49,979 nt of DNA, taken from assembly GCA_046727955.1 (NCBI GenBank), contig JBKPDO010000026.1:1-49979 (forward strand), in the 5' to 3' direction. The stretch comes from DASVXQ01 sp046727955 (GTDB lineage Bacteria > Actinomycetota > CALGFH01). Below the pieces are notes generated by a model. It had not been told where the DNA came from, ran no database searches, and saw only the letters and a program-made list of their open reading frames with translations. Shown piece by piece: positions 22,576 through 31,212 of this stretch; position 1 is the stretch's first letter; each line of letters starts with the position of its first letter. A program made the translations under genes and the position numbers.

Positions 22576-23952
22576 TCAGCTGCCGAGAGTGGCCGGAGGG
22601 CCGCCGACCGGCAGGGTTACCGTGAAGGTCGAGCCCTTGCCGACCTTGGACTCGACGGTCACCGTGCCGCCGTGGGACTCGGCCACGTGGCGAACGATCG
22701 CCAGCCCCAGGCCGGTGCCGCCGGTCCGCCGCGCGCGGGCCTTGTCGACCCGGTAGAAGCGCTCGAAGATGCGCGGCAGCTCGCTCGCCGGGATCCCCTC
22801 GCCGGTGTCGGCCACCTGCAGCATCACCTTGTCGTCGATGCTGTTCAGCCGGATCCTCACCAGGCCGCGGGCGGCGGTGTAGCGCAGGGCGTTGTCCACC
22901 AGGTTCGACAGCATCAGGCCGAGCTGAGCGCGGTCGCCGCGCACGCTCGAGCCGGGCAGCAGCTCGGTGCGCAGCCTGATGCGGCGCTCCTCGGCGCGGT
23001 CGGCGTGGGACTCGGCCACCTCCTTGGCCAGGCCCACCAGGTCGACCGGCTCGGCGGCGAGGGCGCCGCGCTCGACCCGAGAGAGGTCGAGAAGGTCGCG
23101 GACGAGGGCGTCCAGCCGCTCGGCCTCGCGGCCGATGCGGACGACGAAGCCGCGGGCGGCCTCTGGATCGTCGGGCAGCGCGCTTTCCAGCGTCTCCGCC
23201 AGCGCCCGCAGTGCCGCCACCGGCGTCTTCAGCTCGTGGGAGGCGTTGGCCACGAAGTCGCGGCGAAGCACCTCGAGCCGGCGCCGCTGGGTGATATCGC
23301 TCAGCGTCACCACGATCCGCCCGGTCGGTCCCCGGTCGGCCAGGGGGAAGGCGCGCAGCGTGAGCGTGCGGTGCTCGGGCAGGACTACCGTCACGATACC
23401 GACGACCGGTGCGCGCTTGGTGGTCGCCTCCTCGGCCATGTCGGCGATCTGGGTGACGCTCACCACCCGGCGCAGGGGCAGGCCGGGGCGAAGGTCGTCG
23501 GGCAGCCCGAACCACGCCCGCGCGGTCGGGTTGGCCACCAGTAGCCGCCCGGCCCCGTCCAGCAGCAGGATGCCGTCGTCGAGCGCGTCCAGGACCTGGC
23601 CGGCGCGGTCGCGGTCCTCGATAAGCTCCTCGAGCCGGTCCCGCAGCCGCGGCCCCATCGCGTTCAGCTCCCCGGCCAGCGCGTCCAGGTCACCGCTGCC
23701 CGTCCAGCGCCAGCCGGGCAGCGCGATCGCGGCCAGGCGCTCGATCGCCCGGAGCAGCCCGGACAGCGCGCCGGACACCGCCCTGGTGGTGGTGATCGCC
23801 AGCGTCGTCGCCAGCGCCAGCAGGGCGATCCCGCCGGCGATCAGCCCGGGCGAGACCTCGCCGCGCTGCAGCGCCAAGGCCAGCACGAAAGCCGCCACGG
23901 CCAGCGCGACATAGCCCGCCAGCAGCTCGGCGGCCGGCCGCGGGGGGAGCAT
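22576..23952 (-). CDS. senX3: SenX3/PhoR-type sensor histidine kinase
   Basis: The protein has 458 residues. Two membrane segments lie at the N-terminus (ELLAGYVALAVAAFVLALAL; GLIAGGIALLALATTLAITT) with almost no extracellular loop, as in PhoR/SenX3. A PAS domain follows (DGILLLDGAGRLLVANPTAR), then HisKA with the phosphoacceptor in ANASHELKTPVAAL, and HATPase (NLVDNALRY, ADTGEGIP, GGTGLGLAIVRHV). It senses phosphate status through the Pst-PhoU complex and phosphorylates RegX3. GGAGGG precedes the ATG. It follows phoU by 15 bp on the same strand; regX3 is divergent, unlike the mycobacterial senX3-regX3 operon. Confidence 0.92.
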   Translation of the reverse strand: MLPPRPAAELLAGYVALAVAAFVLALALQRGEVSPGLIAGGIALLALATTLAITTTRAVSGALSGLLRAIERLAAIALPGWRWTGSGDLDALAGELNAMGPRLRDRLEELIEDRDRAGQVLDALDDGILLLDGAGRLLVANPTARAWFGLPDDLRPGLPLRRVVSVTQIADMAEEATTKRAPVVGIVTVVLPEHRTLTLRAFPLADRGPTGRIVVTLSDITQRRRLEVLRRDFVANASHELKTPVAALRALAETLESALPDDPEAARGFVVRIGREAERLDALVRDLLDLSRVERGALAAEPVDLVGLAKEVAESHADRAEERRIRLRTELLPGSSVRGDRAQLGLMLSNLVDNALRYTAARGLVRIRLNSIDDKVMLQVADTGEGIPASELPRIFERFYRVDKARARRTGGTGLGLAIVRHVAESHGGTVTVESKVGKGSTFTVTLPVGGPPATLGS

Positions 23953-23967
23953 CGGGCACCCTCCAGC

Positions 23968-24648
23968 TCAGCTCTCGACGCCAGCCCGCACCGACTTCGG
24001 CGGCACGAGCTCGCGGACCTGGCCGGTGACGATGAACACCACCTGCTCGCCGATGTCGACCGAGTGGTCGCCGATGCGCTCGAGGTAGCGGGCGACCAGC
24101 ACCATCCGGCTGGCCCACTCGAGGCCAGGCTCCCCCGAGCAGCGCTCGATCTCACCGAAAATGCGTTCGTTGAGGCGGTCGATCGGCTCGTCCATCAGCG
24201 GGAGCCGCTCGGCCAGCTCGACGTCGCGGCGCGCGAAGCAGGTCATCGCGGCAGCGACCAGCCTCCTGGCGTGCTCGCCCATCTCCGCCAGGGTCGCCTG
24301 GATCCTCGGGGCCGGCGGGTAGCCCGCGGTGAGCTTGACGAACCTGGCCATGTTCACGCAGAGGTCGCCCATCCGCTCGATGTGCGAGTTCACGTGGAGG
24401 ACACCGGCTACCAGCCGCAGGTCCTTGGCGACCGGCGCCTCGAGCGCCAGGGTTCGGAGGATCTCCTCCTCGACCTCGACATAGGCCTTGTCGAGCTGCT
24501 TGTCCCTGAGGATGACCTCGTCCGCAAGCGCGGTGTCGGCCTCGGCGAGCGCCTGCAGCGTCCGCTCCAGTTGCGACTGGACGACCTGGCCCATCTGCAG
24601 AACCTTTGCCCCCAGGCCCTCGAGACGTTGCTCAAAGGTGGCGCGCAC
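23968..24648 (-). CDS. phoU: PhoU phosphate signalling regulator
   Basis: The protein has 226 residues with the double three-helix PhoU repeats. It carries the metal-binding motif in each half: HVNSHIERMGDLCVNMARF and LVARYLERIGDHSVDIGEQV. PhoU links the PstSCAB transporter to the SenX3-type kinase and keeps signalling off when phosphate is plentiful. The start is GTG 24648. It is the first gene of a phoU-senX3 operon, divergent from regX3 across a 222-bp gap. Confidence 0.95.
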   Translation of the reverse strand: MRATFEQRLEGLGAKVLQMGQVVQSQLERTLQALAEADTALADEVILRDKQLDKAYVEVEEEILRTLALEAPVAKDLRLVAGVLHVNSHIERMGDLCVNMARFVKLTAGYPPAPRIQATLAEMGEHARRLVAAAMTCFARRDVELAERLPLMDEPIDRLNERIFGEIERCSGEPGLEWASRMVLVARYLERIGDHSVDIGEQVVFIVTGQVRELVPPKSVRAGVES

Positions 24649-24870
24649 GACGTCTCCTGTTCACGCGACGTCTCCTGTTCACACCCGGGGTTGTTTCTCA
24701 AGCTCATGCTACCGGGGACCCGAACGCCTGGCCGTCAGCGGCTTGACCAGCAGGGAAACGAGAGGTGAACGTTCACCTCGAACCTCCCGAGGCCAACCAC
24801 GAGCGGTTGCTGGGCCCAGATCCCATGTGGAACCTTTTACTCGGATGACCTGGTCCGGCAAGGGAGCGTT
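24649..24870. promoter_or_regulatory. phoU/regX3 divergent control region with PHO-box-like sites
   Basis: The palindrome GGTGAACGTTCACC (24764-24777) gives back-to-back GTTCACC half-sites. Toward phoU it continues as GTTCACCTCTCGTTTCCC, close to two 11-nt PHO units; toward regX3 the second unit is weaker. A separate direct repeat CGACGTCTCCTGTTCAC lies at 24648-24664 and 24666-24682, giving two GTTCAC boxes 18 nt apart at the phoU start. Autoregulation by RegX3 is the likely reading. Confidence 0.55.
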
Positions 24871-25554
24871 GTGCCAAAGGTCATGGTGGTCGACGACGAG
24901 GAGTCGCTCCTCGAGGCGATCCGCTATGCCCTTTCCCGCGAGGGGATGGACGTGGTGACCGCGCGCGACGGTGGCCAGGCGGTGCTCGACTTCGAGCGCG
25001 AGCGGCCCGACCTGCTGGTCCTCGACCTGATGCTGCCCGGCCTCAGCGGTTGGGACGTGTGCCGCCGCGTGCGGGCCTCCAGCCAGGTGCCGATCCTCAT
25101 GCTGACGGCGCGTGACGCCGAGGTCGACAGGGTGGTGGGCCTAGAGATGGGCGCGGACGACTACGTCACCAAGCCGTTCTCGCTGCGCGAGCTGGTGGCG
25201 CGGGTGCGGGCGCTGCTGCGGCGGGCGGGCCAGGCGCAGAGCACCGCCAACGGGTCGGTGATCGAGGCGGCCGGGATCCGGCTGGACCAGGAGCGGCACG
25301 AGGTGACCGTGCGCGGTGAGACGGTGAATCTCCCGCTCAAGGAGTTCGAGCTGCTCGAGATCCTGATGGAGAACCGCAACCGGGTCCTCACCCGCCAGAC
25401 CCTGATCGACCGGGTCTGGGGGTTCGACTATGTGGGCGACACCAAGACGCTCGACGTCCACGTCAAGAGGCTGCGCGCCCGCCTCGAAGAGGACCGCCAC
25501 GACCCCAAGCTGATCGTGACCGTCCGAGGCGTCGGCTACCGCTTCGACGGCTGA
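24871..25554 (+). CDS. regX3: RegX3/PhoB-type response regulator
   Basis: This 227-residue OmpR-family regulator has a complete receiver: acidic pocket VVDDEE, phosphoacceptor in LLVLDLMLPG, LMLTARD and VTKPF. The winged helix carries LPLKEFELLEILMENRNRVL, DYVGDTKTLDVHVKRLRARL and TVRGVGYRF. It should bind PHO boxes and activate pst and other phosphate genes. The start is GTG 24871. Its last 19 bp overlap tail to tail with the atypical response regulator on the other strand. Confidence 0.93.
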   Translation: MPKVMVVDDEESLLEAIRYALSREGMDVVTARDGGQAVLDFERERPDLLVLDLMLPGLSGWDVCRRVRASSQVPILMLTARDAEVDRVVGLEMGADDYVTKPFSLRELVARVRALLRRAGQAQSTANGSVIEAAGIRLDQERHEVTVRGETVNLPLKEFELLEILMENRNRVLTRQTLIDRVWGFDYVGDTKTLDVHVKRLRARLEEDRHDPKLIVTVRGVGYRFDG

Positions 25555-26291
25555 AGCGGCGGTGGGATGAAGCGATAGCCGACGCCTCGGACGGTCACGA
25601 TGATGGCGGGGCTGTCCTGGCCGTCGCCGAGCCGGCGGCGCAGCCGTTTGATGTGGACGGCCAGCGTGTTCGACGCGTCCCCCGCGGGTCCGCCCCACAC
25701 GGTGTCGTAGATCTGGTCCCGGGTGAGGACCCGGTCGGCGTGGATCATGAAGAACCGCAGCAGCTCGTACTCGCGCAGTGGGAGCCGGATCGACCGCCCG
25801 TGCAGCAGCACCTCGAGGGTGGCGGGGTCCAGGCGCAGCCCGCCGCAGTTGATCGGCGGGTCGAGTGTGCCGATGGTCTCTGGCCGGATGGACTTCATGA
25901 TCGGGATCAGCTCGTTCAGCCGGTAGGGCCGCGCCACGCAGGCGGCGGCGCCGGAGGAGAGCGCCGCGCCGGCCTGGTCGCCCTGACCATCGCCGATGCC
26001 GACCACGACGGGGATCTCGGTGCGCCTGCACAACGCCTGGACCACCTCGGCGATGTTGAGGTCACCGGGCTCCGCGGCCACCAGCACCGCGTCGGGGCGC
26101 ATCGCGCCGGCGGCCACGAGCGCGTCGGCCGCACCGGCGCAAACCTCGACGTCGACGTGGTGGCGGCCCAGCTCCGAGACGAGCTCGCCGGCCGTGTCCA
26201 GGTCCGGGTCCGCGATGATCAACAGGAAACGCCGGCGCCACCCGTTCGGTGCCTGAGACAGGACCGGAGAGCTCCGGCTCCGCCTCAACAC
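25536..26291 (-). CDS. atypical OmpR-family response regulator with degenerate receiver
   Basis: The protein has 251 residues. The C-terminal winged helix is intact (LPLREYELLRFFMIHADRVL, NTLAVHIKRLRRRLG, TVRGVGYRF). The receiver has lost its key residues: the strand that normally ends in the phosphorylated Asp reads PDAVLVAAEPGDLN, and the usual Lys-Pro is ARPYR. It therefore probably works without phosphorylation, like GlnR-type regulators. It lies ten bases after pstB on the same strand, so it is the last gene of a pstSCAB operon. GTG 26291 and TTG 26288 are both close to GGGGAGG. Confidence 0.85.
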   Translation of the reverse strand: MLRRSRSSPVLSQAPNGWRRRFLLIIADPDLDTAGELVSELGRHHVDVEVCAGAADALVAAGAMRPDAVLVAAEPGDLNIAEVVQALCRRTEIPVVVGIGDGQGDQAGAALSSGAAACVARPYRLNELIPIMKSIRPETIGTLDPPINCGGLRLDPATLEVLLHGRSIRLPLREYELLRFFMIHADRVLTRDQIYDTVWGGPAGDASNTLAVHIKRLRRRLGDGQDSPAIIVTVRGVGYRFIPPPLQPSKR

Positions 26292-26301
26292 CCTCCCCGT
26301 C

Positions 26302-27252
26302 CTATCCGAAGCGGCCGGTGACGTATTCCTCGGTGCGGCTGTCGACAGGGTTGGTGAAGAGCCGGTTGGTTTCGTTGAACTCGACGAGTCGGCCGTAGCG
26401 CACCTGCTTTTCGTCGACCTCTGCGGTGAAGAACGCGGTGTAGTGGCTGATACGGGCCGCCTGCTGCATGTTGTGGGTGACGATGACGATGGTGTAGGTC
26501 TCGATCAGCTCGCGCATCAGGTCTTCGATCTTGCCGGTGGCGATCGGGTCGAGTGCGGAGGCCGGCTCGTCCATGAGGACCACGTCGGGCTTGACGGCGA
26601 TGGCGCGGGCGATGCAGAGCCGCTGCTGCTGGCCGCCGGACAGGGCCAGGCCGCTGGACTTGAGCTTGTCCTTGACCTCGTCCCACAGAGCAGCGCCGGT
26701 GAGCGCCTCCTCGACGAGGTCGTCGAGATTGCCCTTGATGCCGTTGACGCGCAGGCCGTAGGCGACGTTGTCGTAGATGGACTTCGGGAACGGGTTTGGC
26801 TTCTGGAAGACCATGCCGACGCGGCGCCGGACCTGGATCGGGTCGACCTCGGGGGCGTAGATGTCCTGCCCGTGGTAGGTGACGGTGCCCTCGACCCGGG
26901 CGCCCGGGATCAGGTCGTTCATCCGGTTCAGGCAGCGCAGGATCGTCGACTTGCCACACCCCGAGGGGCCGATCATCGCGGTGATCAGGTTCTGGCCCAC
27001 CGGCAGGGTGGTGCCGCGCACCGCCTCGAAGTTGTCGTAGAAGACGCTGACGTCGCGCAGCTCCATCACCGGTGGTCCGGACGGCTGTGCGGCGATGGCG
27101 GCTTCCCCTGCCGGGGCGACTCTGGGCGGGGCGATCCGCACCTGGGGCCTGTCCTGAGGCCTGTCCTGGGTCGACGTCATGACGGGTACCTCTGGGTCCT
27201 GGGTCTGGCGCCTGCCCTGGGCCGGCTCACCTGGACGGGCGGGGTCGGTCAT
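26302..27252 (-). CDS. pstB: phosphate ABC transporter ATP-binding protein PstB
   Basis: The protein has 316 residues. After a non-conserved, Pro/Gln-rich N-terminus of about 65 residues, the ABC domain is classical PstB: MIGPSGCGKSTILRCLNRMN, VGMVFQKPNPFPKSIYDNVA, LSGGQQQRLCIARAIA, VLMDEPASALDP and VTHNMQQAARISHYTAFF. It energises high-affinity phosphate import. ATG 27252 has AAGGAG seven bases upstream and lies one base after the pstA stop. A start at 27180 would also fit the family and would remove part of the extension. Confidence 0.95.
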   Translation of the reverse strand: MTDPARPGEPAQGRRQTQDPEVPVMTSTQDRPQDRPQVRIAPPRVAPAGEAAIAAQPSGPPVMELRDVSVFYDNFEAVRGTTLPVGQNLITAMIGPSGCGKSTILRCLNRMNDLIPGARVEGTVTYHGQDIYAPEVDPIQVRRRVGMVFQKPNPFPKSIYDNVAYGLRVNGIKGNLDDLVEEALTGAALWDEVKDKLKSSGLALSGGQQQRLCIARAIAVKPDVVLMDEPASALDPIATGKIEDLMRELIETYTIVIVTHNMQQAARISHYTAFFTAEVDEKQVRYGRLVEFNETNRLFTNPVDSRTEEYVTGRFG

Positions 27253-27253
27253 G

Positions 27254-28168
27254 TCAACGCTCCTTGATGGCATAGCGGCTGACGATGATTCTGGCGATGA
27301 TCGTGAAGAGGAGCACGATCGCCACCAGCGTCAGGGCCGCACCCCACGCACGTTCCTGGGCGCCCACGAACGGCTGGCTGGCGTTACGGAAGATCTGGGC
27401 GGGCAGCGCGGTGTTCTGGCCCTCGAAGAGGTTGCCGTTCGCCGCGAAGGTGAGGCCGACGGTCGCGATGATCGGCGCGGTCTCGCCGGCGGCCCGCGCG
27501 ATGGCCAGCAGCGAGCCACTGGCGATGCCCGAGATCGCCGCCGGCAGGACCACCGTCAGGATGGTGCGCCACTGCCGAGCGCCCAGCGCGAGGCTCGCCT
27601 GGCGCAGGTCGTCGGGCACCAGGCGGAGCATCTCCTCGCTGCTGCGGATCACGATCGGCAGCATCAGGCAGGCCAGGGCCAGCGCACCGGCAAAGCCGGA
27701 CTTCGCGCCGACGACCACCACGAAGCCGGTGTAGATGAACAGGCCCATGACGATGGACGGGACTCCGGTCATGACGTCGGCCATCGTGCGGATGGCGCGC
27801 GCGAGCGGCTTCTGCTTGCCGTACTCGTTGAGGTAGATCGCGCCGAAGACGCCGAGCGGGATCGCCAGGACCGCGGCCGCGCCGGTGATGAGGAGCGTGC
27901 CGACGATCGCCGGCCCCATGCCCGGACCATGGCTGCGGTAGGAGAAGGGGATGTCCTGGGTGAGGAACTTCCAGCTGATCACTTGACCGCCCTGCCGGAT
28001 GACCTCCCAGATCACCAGGGCCAGCGGCACCACCGCAAGCAGCAGGGCGAAGGTGATCGCCATCGTGGCGGCCCGGTTGGTGATGCGGCGACGCAGCGAC
28101 AGTGCCGAGTGGTGCAGGTCTGGCGAGCCGGTATCGGCGCGCGCGGCGGGCGGGACGGTGACGGCCAT
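27254..28168 (-). CDS. pstA: phosphate ABC transporter permease PstA
   Basis: The protein has 304 residues with six membrane segments and the PstA signature. Blocks include GPGMGPAIVGTLLITGAAAV, GVPSIVMGLFIYTGFVVVVG, the EAA loop ASLALGARQWRTILTVVLPA and ARAAGETAPIIATVG. It pairs with PstC in the membrane. The ATG overlaps the pstC stop (TAATG), showing translational coupling. A much longer in-frame opening to 29074 is an antisense-type shadow of pstC and was not used. Confidence 0.95.
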   Translation of the reverse strand: MAVTVPPAARADTGSPDLHHSALSLRRRITNRAATMAITFALLLAVVPLALVIWEVIRQGGQVISWKFLTQDIPFSYRSHGPGMGPAIVGTLLITGAAAVLAIPLGVFGAIYLNEYGKQKPLARAIRTMADVMTGVPSIVMGLFIYTGFVVVVGAKSGFAGALALACLMLPIVIRSSEEMLRLVPDDLRQASLALGARQWRTILTVVLPAAISGIASGSLLAIARAAGETAPIIATVGLTFAANGNLFEGQNTALPAQIFRNASQPFVGAQERAWGAALTLVAIVLLFTIIARIIVSRYAIKER

Positions 28169-29175
28169 TACGCTGCCCCCTCCATCCGGGCCTGGGCGCG
28201 GCGGACAACGACCCGGGCGGCCAGGTTGACCACGACCGTCATCGCGAACAGCACGACGCCCAGGCCGATCAGCGCGGCGGTGAACGTCCCGCTCGACTCG
28301 CCGAACTGCTGGACGATGATCGCGGCCATGCTGTTGCCGCCGGCGAAGACGTTGGCGGTGATGCTGGTCGCGCCGCCGATGACGAGGGCGACCGCGATGG
28401 TCTCTCCCATGGCCCGGCCCAGGCCCAGCATGACCGCGCCGACCAGACCGCCGAAACTGTGCGGGAAGACCGCCCCGGTGATCATCTCCCACCGCGTGGC
28501 GCCGAGGGCGTACGCCGCGTCCTTGTTGGCCTGCGGCACCGTGCTCACCACCTCCCGGCTGATGGAGGTGATGATCGGCGTGACCATGATCGCCAGGATG
28601 ATTCCCGCGGTCATGAAGTTCCGGCCGGTGCCGACCGGCTGGCCGAACACGTTCCCCAGGACCGGGACGCCACCGAAGACGTCGTTGAACCACTGGTAGA
28701 CGGGGACCAGCGCCGGGGCGACGACCAGCACCCCCCACAGGCCGAATACCACCGAGGGCACGGAGGCCAGCAGGTCGATGACTGTGACCGCCGGTGCGCG
28801 CAGCCACCGCGGCGCAAGCTCGGTCAGGAACAGCGCGATGCCGATCGACAGCGGTACCCCGATGAGCAGCGCGATCAGCGAGGACAGGGCGGTGCCGTAC
28901 ATGAATGAGAGCGCTCCGAACATCGGCTTGCCGCTCGCCGGGTTCGGGTCCCAGGTCCGGTCGGCGACGAAGCGAAAGCCCATGTCGCGCAGGACCGGCC
29001 AGGCCTCGCGGGTGGTCGTGATCAGGATGAGCGCCAGGATGGCGAGCACGAGCAGGCCGGTGGCGAGCGTCCACACCCGGAAGGCACTCTCGGCCCGCGC
29101 ACCGCCACTGCGGCTGCGCGCCAGGTCCGACGAAGTGGTCTCGGTGGTCTGAGTGGTCTGGTTCTTGGTCGTCAC
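28168..29175 (-). CDS. pstC: phosphate ABC transporter permease PstC
   Basis: The protein has 335 residues and six membrane segments. Conserved blocks are YGTALSSLIALLIGVPLSIG, IDLLASVPSVVFGLWG, TPIITSISREVVSTVPQANK, AAYALGATRWEMITGAVFPH and GRAMGETIAVALVIGG. GTG 29175 is chosen because GGAG lies five bases upstream; the frame is open a little further, to 29226. It is second in the pstSCAB operon, 87 bp after pstS, with a strong hairpin in the gap. Confidence 0.95.
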   Translation of the reverse strand: MTTKNQTTQTTETTSSDLARSRSGGARAESAFRVWTLATGLLVLAILALILITTTREAWPVLRDMGFRFVADRTWDPNPASGKPMFGALSFMYGTALSSLIALLIGVPLSIGIALFLTELAPRWLRAPAVTVIDLLASVPSVVFGLWGVLVVAPALVPVYQWFNDVFGGVPVLGNVFGQPVGTGRNFMTAGIILAIMVTPIITSISREVVSTVPQANKDAAYALGATRWEMITGAVFPHSFGGLVGAVMLGLGRAMGETIAVALVIGGATSITANVFAGGNSMAAIIVQQFGESSGTFTAALIGLGVVLFAMTVVVNLAARVVVRRAQARMEGAA

Positions 29176-29200
29176 GTCAGCTCCGATGCACTCCGTGCCG

Positions 29201-29232
29201 GCGGGGGTGGGACCTGTCGATCCCACCCCCGC
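29201..29232 (-). terminator. hairpin between pstS and pstC
   Basis: GCGGGGGTGGGA pairs perfectly with TCCCACCCCCGC over an 8-nt loop. There is no U-tract. It could partly stop transcription or protect the pstS 3' end, giving more binding protein than permease. Confidence 0.7.
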
Positions 29233-29262
29233 GACGGCGACGGGTATGGCTCCCTCTTCCTG

Positions 29263-30327
29263 TCAGCCCTGGACCTTGTCGAGCTGGGCGAGGGCCTTCT
29301 GCTGCAGCGAGCTCGGCAGCGCCGCGAAGTTGACCTCCTTCGCGATCGGCTGCCCGTCGGTCAGCAGGTACCGCACGAATGCCTTGACCAGCTTGGCCTT
29401 GTTCGCGTCGTCGTACTTGGGCTTGACCAGAAGGTACGTCGGCGAGGTGATCGGGTAGGCCGCCGCGCCGGACGCGTTGAGCGGGTTGTACGAGAGGTCC
29501 TCTTGGATCGGGGCGCCCTCGAGGCTGGCGGCGGCACCCTCGAGCGTCGGCGCCACGAACTGGCCGTCCTTGTTCTTGACCGAGGCGAACTTCAGCCCCG
29601 CCTCGGTGGCGTCACTCAGGTCGACGTAGCCGATCCCGCCGTCGGCCTGCTTGACGATCTGGGCGACGCCGGTGTTCTTCTCGCCGCCCTGGGTGGAGGC
29701 CGGCCAGGCGACGGTGTCGCCGCTGCCCAGCTTCCACGTCGTCGGCGCCGCCGCCGCGAGGAACTTGGTGAAGTTGCTGGTGGTACCGGAGCCGTCGGAG
29801 CGGTGCGCGACCGTGATCGGCTTGCTCGGCAGGCTCACGCCAGGGTTGTCCGCCGCGATGGCCGGGTCGTTCCACTTCTTGATCTGTGTCTGGAAGATCT
29901 TGGCGATGGTGTCCGGGCTGAGCTGGAGCTTGTCCACGCCGGACAGGTTGTAGGAGACGGTGATCGGGGCGGCCACCGTGGGGACGTACAGGAAGGAGCC
30001 GGGAGTTACGCCGTCGGTGTCCTTGACCAGGCTGTCGCTGCCGGCGAAGTCGTCAAGGCCCTGGCCGAACTCCTTCTTGCCGGTGCCGGAGCCGACCGAG
30101 TTGTAGGTCACCGTGACGTTCGGGGCCACCGACTTGTACTGGGAGATGACCTCCTGGTAGTAGGCGTCGGGGAAGCTGGCGCCAGACGCCTTCAGCTCGC
30201 CGGAGAGGCCCCCCCCGGAGCTGTTCCCACCACTGGTCCCGCCGTTGTCGCCGCCGCAGCCGGCGAGTACGAGCGCGGCAAGCGCGACACCGGCGAGGAC
30301 GAGCCGCATGTGCAGGTTGCGGTTCAC
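29263..30327 (-). CDS. pstS: phosphate-binding lipoprotein PstS
   Basis: The protein has 354 residues. A lipoprotein signal ends in the lipobox LVLAGC at about residue 24, followed by a Gly/Ser-rich linker. The phosphate-binding fold is clear: GSGTGKKEFGQGLDDFAGSD, the motif RSDGSGTTSNFTKFLA that contacts phosphate, and QTQIKKWNDPAIA. It captures phosphate outside the membrane for PstCAB. The start is GTG 30327, with ATG 30309 in frame. It is the first gene of the operon and has an upstream PHO box. Confidence 0.95.
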   Translation of the reverse strand: MNRNLHMRLVLAGVALAALVLAGCGGDNGGTSGGNSSGGGLSGELKASGASFPDAYYQEVISQYKSVAPNVTVTYNSVGSGTGKKEFGQGLDDFAGSDSLVKDTDGVTPGSFLYVPTVAAPITVSYNLSGVDKLQLSPDTIAKIFQTQIKKWNDPAIAADNPGVSLPSKPITVAHRSDGSGTTSNFTKFLAAAAPTTWKLGSGDTVAWPASTQGGEKNTGVAQIVKQADGGIGYVDLSDATEAGLKFASVKNKDGQFVAPTLEGAAASLEGAPIQEDLSYNPLNASGAAAYPITSPTYLLVKPKYDDANKAKLVKAFVRYLLTDGQPIAKEVNFAALPSSLQQKALAQLDKVQG

Positions 30328-30358
30328 CTCAAGCCTTACCTCTCTGCCGTAGGGGTCC

Positions 30359-30384
30359 TTTTATCTGCGCGTTTTATCTGCGCG
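30359..30384. repeat. 13-bp perfect tandem duplication in the pstS leader
   Basis: TTTTATCTGCGCG occurs twice back to back (CGCGCAGATAAAA on the transcribed strand) about 30-55 bp before the pstS start. It is AT-rich against the background and could duplicate a -10-like element or a leader feature. Confidence 0.8.
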
Positions 30385-30439
30385 TTCCTCTGTGACGGGG
30401 CGACGCTACGGCCGGCAGGTAGCCGAATATCAGGAGAAA

Positions 30440-30457
30440 GATGAACGCGCGGTGAAC
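30440..30457 (-). promoter_or_regulatory. pstS: PHO box upstream of pstS
   Basis: On the minus strand GTTCACCGCGC is followed by GTTCATC, exactly one 11-nt period apart. A -10-like TATTCG lies 11 bp further downstream. This is the best PHO box in the window, and the divergent DUF47-pit operon starts 120 bp away on the other side. Confidence 0.75.
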
Positions 30458-30576
30458 AAATCAAGTCGCCTTCCCCAGAGTGATGCGCTGGCGACGGTCC
30501 GGTGAACCGTTGTCGACACTCAGCGCGCCCTGCTGCTACGGTCTCTGAAGCTGCTGGCCGACATGGGAGCTTATGG

Positions 30577-31212
30577 GTGAAGCTGCGAATCTTCCCTCGG
30601 GAAGAGTCCTTCTTCGACTTGTTCGAGGCGGCCGGCGACAACCTCGTGGAGGCCGCGAGGCTGCTGCTCGACATGGTCGAGGACTTCGTCGATCCGGAGA
30701 TGAAGGCCAAGCGCCTCACCGACTGCGAGCACGAGGGCGACCGGCTCACCCACGCCATCCTGTCGCGCCTGAACTCGACCTTCGTCACCCCGTTCGACCG
30801 CGAGGACGTCTATGCCCTCGCCGCCAATCTCGACGACGTGGTCGACGCGCTGGAGGCGGCCGCGGACATGCTGGTGCTGCACCGGATCACCGAGCCGATC
30901 GAGAGCGTAATCCAGCAGGCCCGCCTGGTCCACGAGGCGTCCGTCGAGACGGCCCGGGGCCTCAAGCACCTGCGCAAGCTCGACGAGGAGCCGCTGCGCA
31001 GCTACTGGATCCGCATCAACGAGCTGGAGAACGAGGGCGACCGGCTCTACCGGCACGCCAGGGCCGACCTGTACAGCTTCAACACCGACGACGAGCACCC
31101 GGCCAGGTACCTGCTCATGTGGAAGGACATCGTCGATGAGCTCGAGCGTGCGCTCGACGAGCTCGAGCACGTCGCGCACACGATCGAGAGCATCGTGCTG
31201 AAGAATGCCTGA
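30577..31212 (+). CDS. DUF47 / PhoU-like phosphate transport regulator
   Basis: This 211-residue all-helical protein of the DUF47 (Pit accessory) family is distantly related to PhoU. Conserved acidic helices include DCEHEGDRLTHAILSRLNST, FDREDVYALAANLDDVVDAL and INELENEGDRLYRHA. In other bacteria DUF47 genes are coupled to pit and affect low-affinity phosphate uptake. GTG 30577 has GGGAG eight bases upstream. It overlaps the pit gene by 8 bp and is divergent from pstS. Confidence 0.92.
   Translation: MKLRIFPREESFFDLFEAAGDNLVEAARLLLDMVEDFVDPEMKAKRLTDCEHEGDRLTHAILSRLNSTFVTPFDREDVYALAANLDDVVDALEAAADMLVLHRITEPIESVIQQARLVHEASVETARGLKHLRKLDEEPLRSYWIRINELENEGDRLYRHARADLYSFNTDDEHPARYLLMWKDIVDELERALDELEHVAHTIESIVLKNA

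Noticed and set aside
27254..29074. 606-codon frame covering pstA and running back over pstC
   Set aside because: Only the last 304 codons (pstA) are a real protein; the upstream part is a shadow of pstC in another frame.
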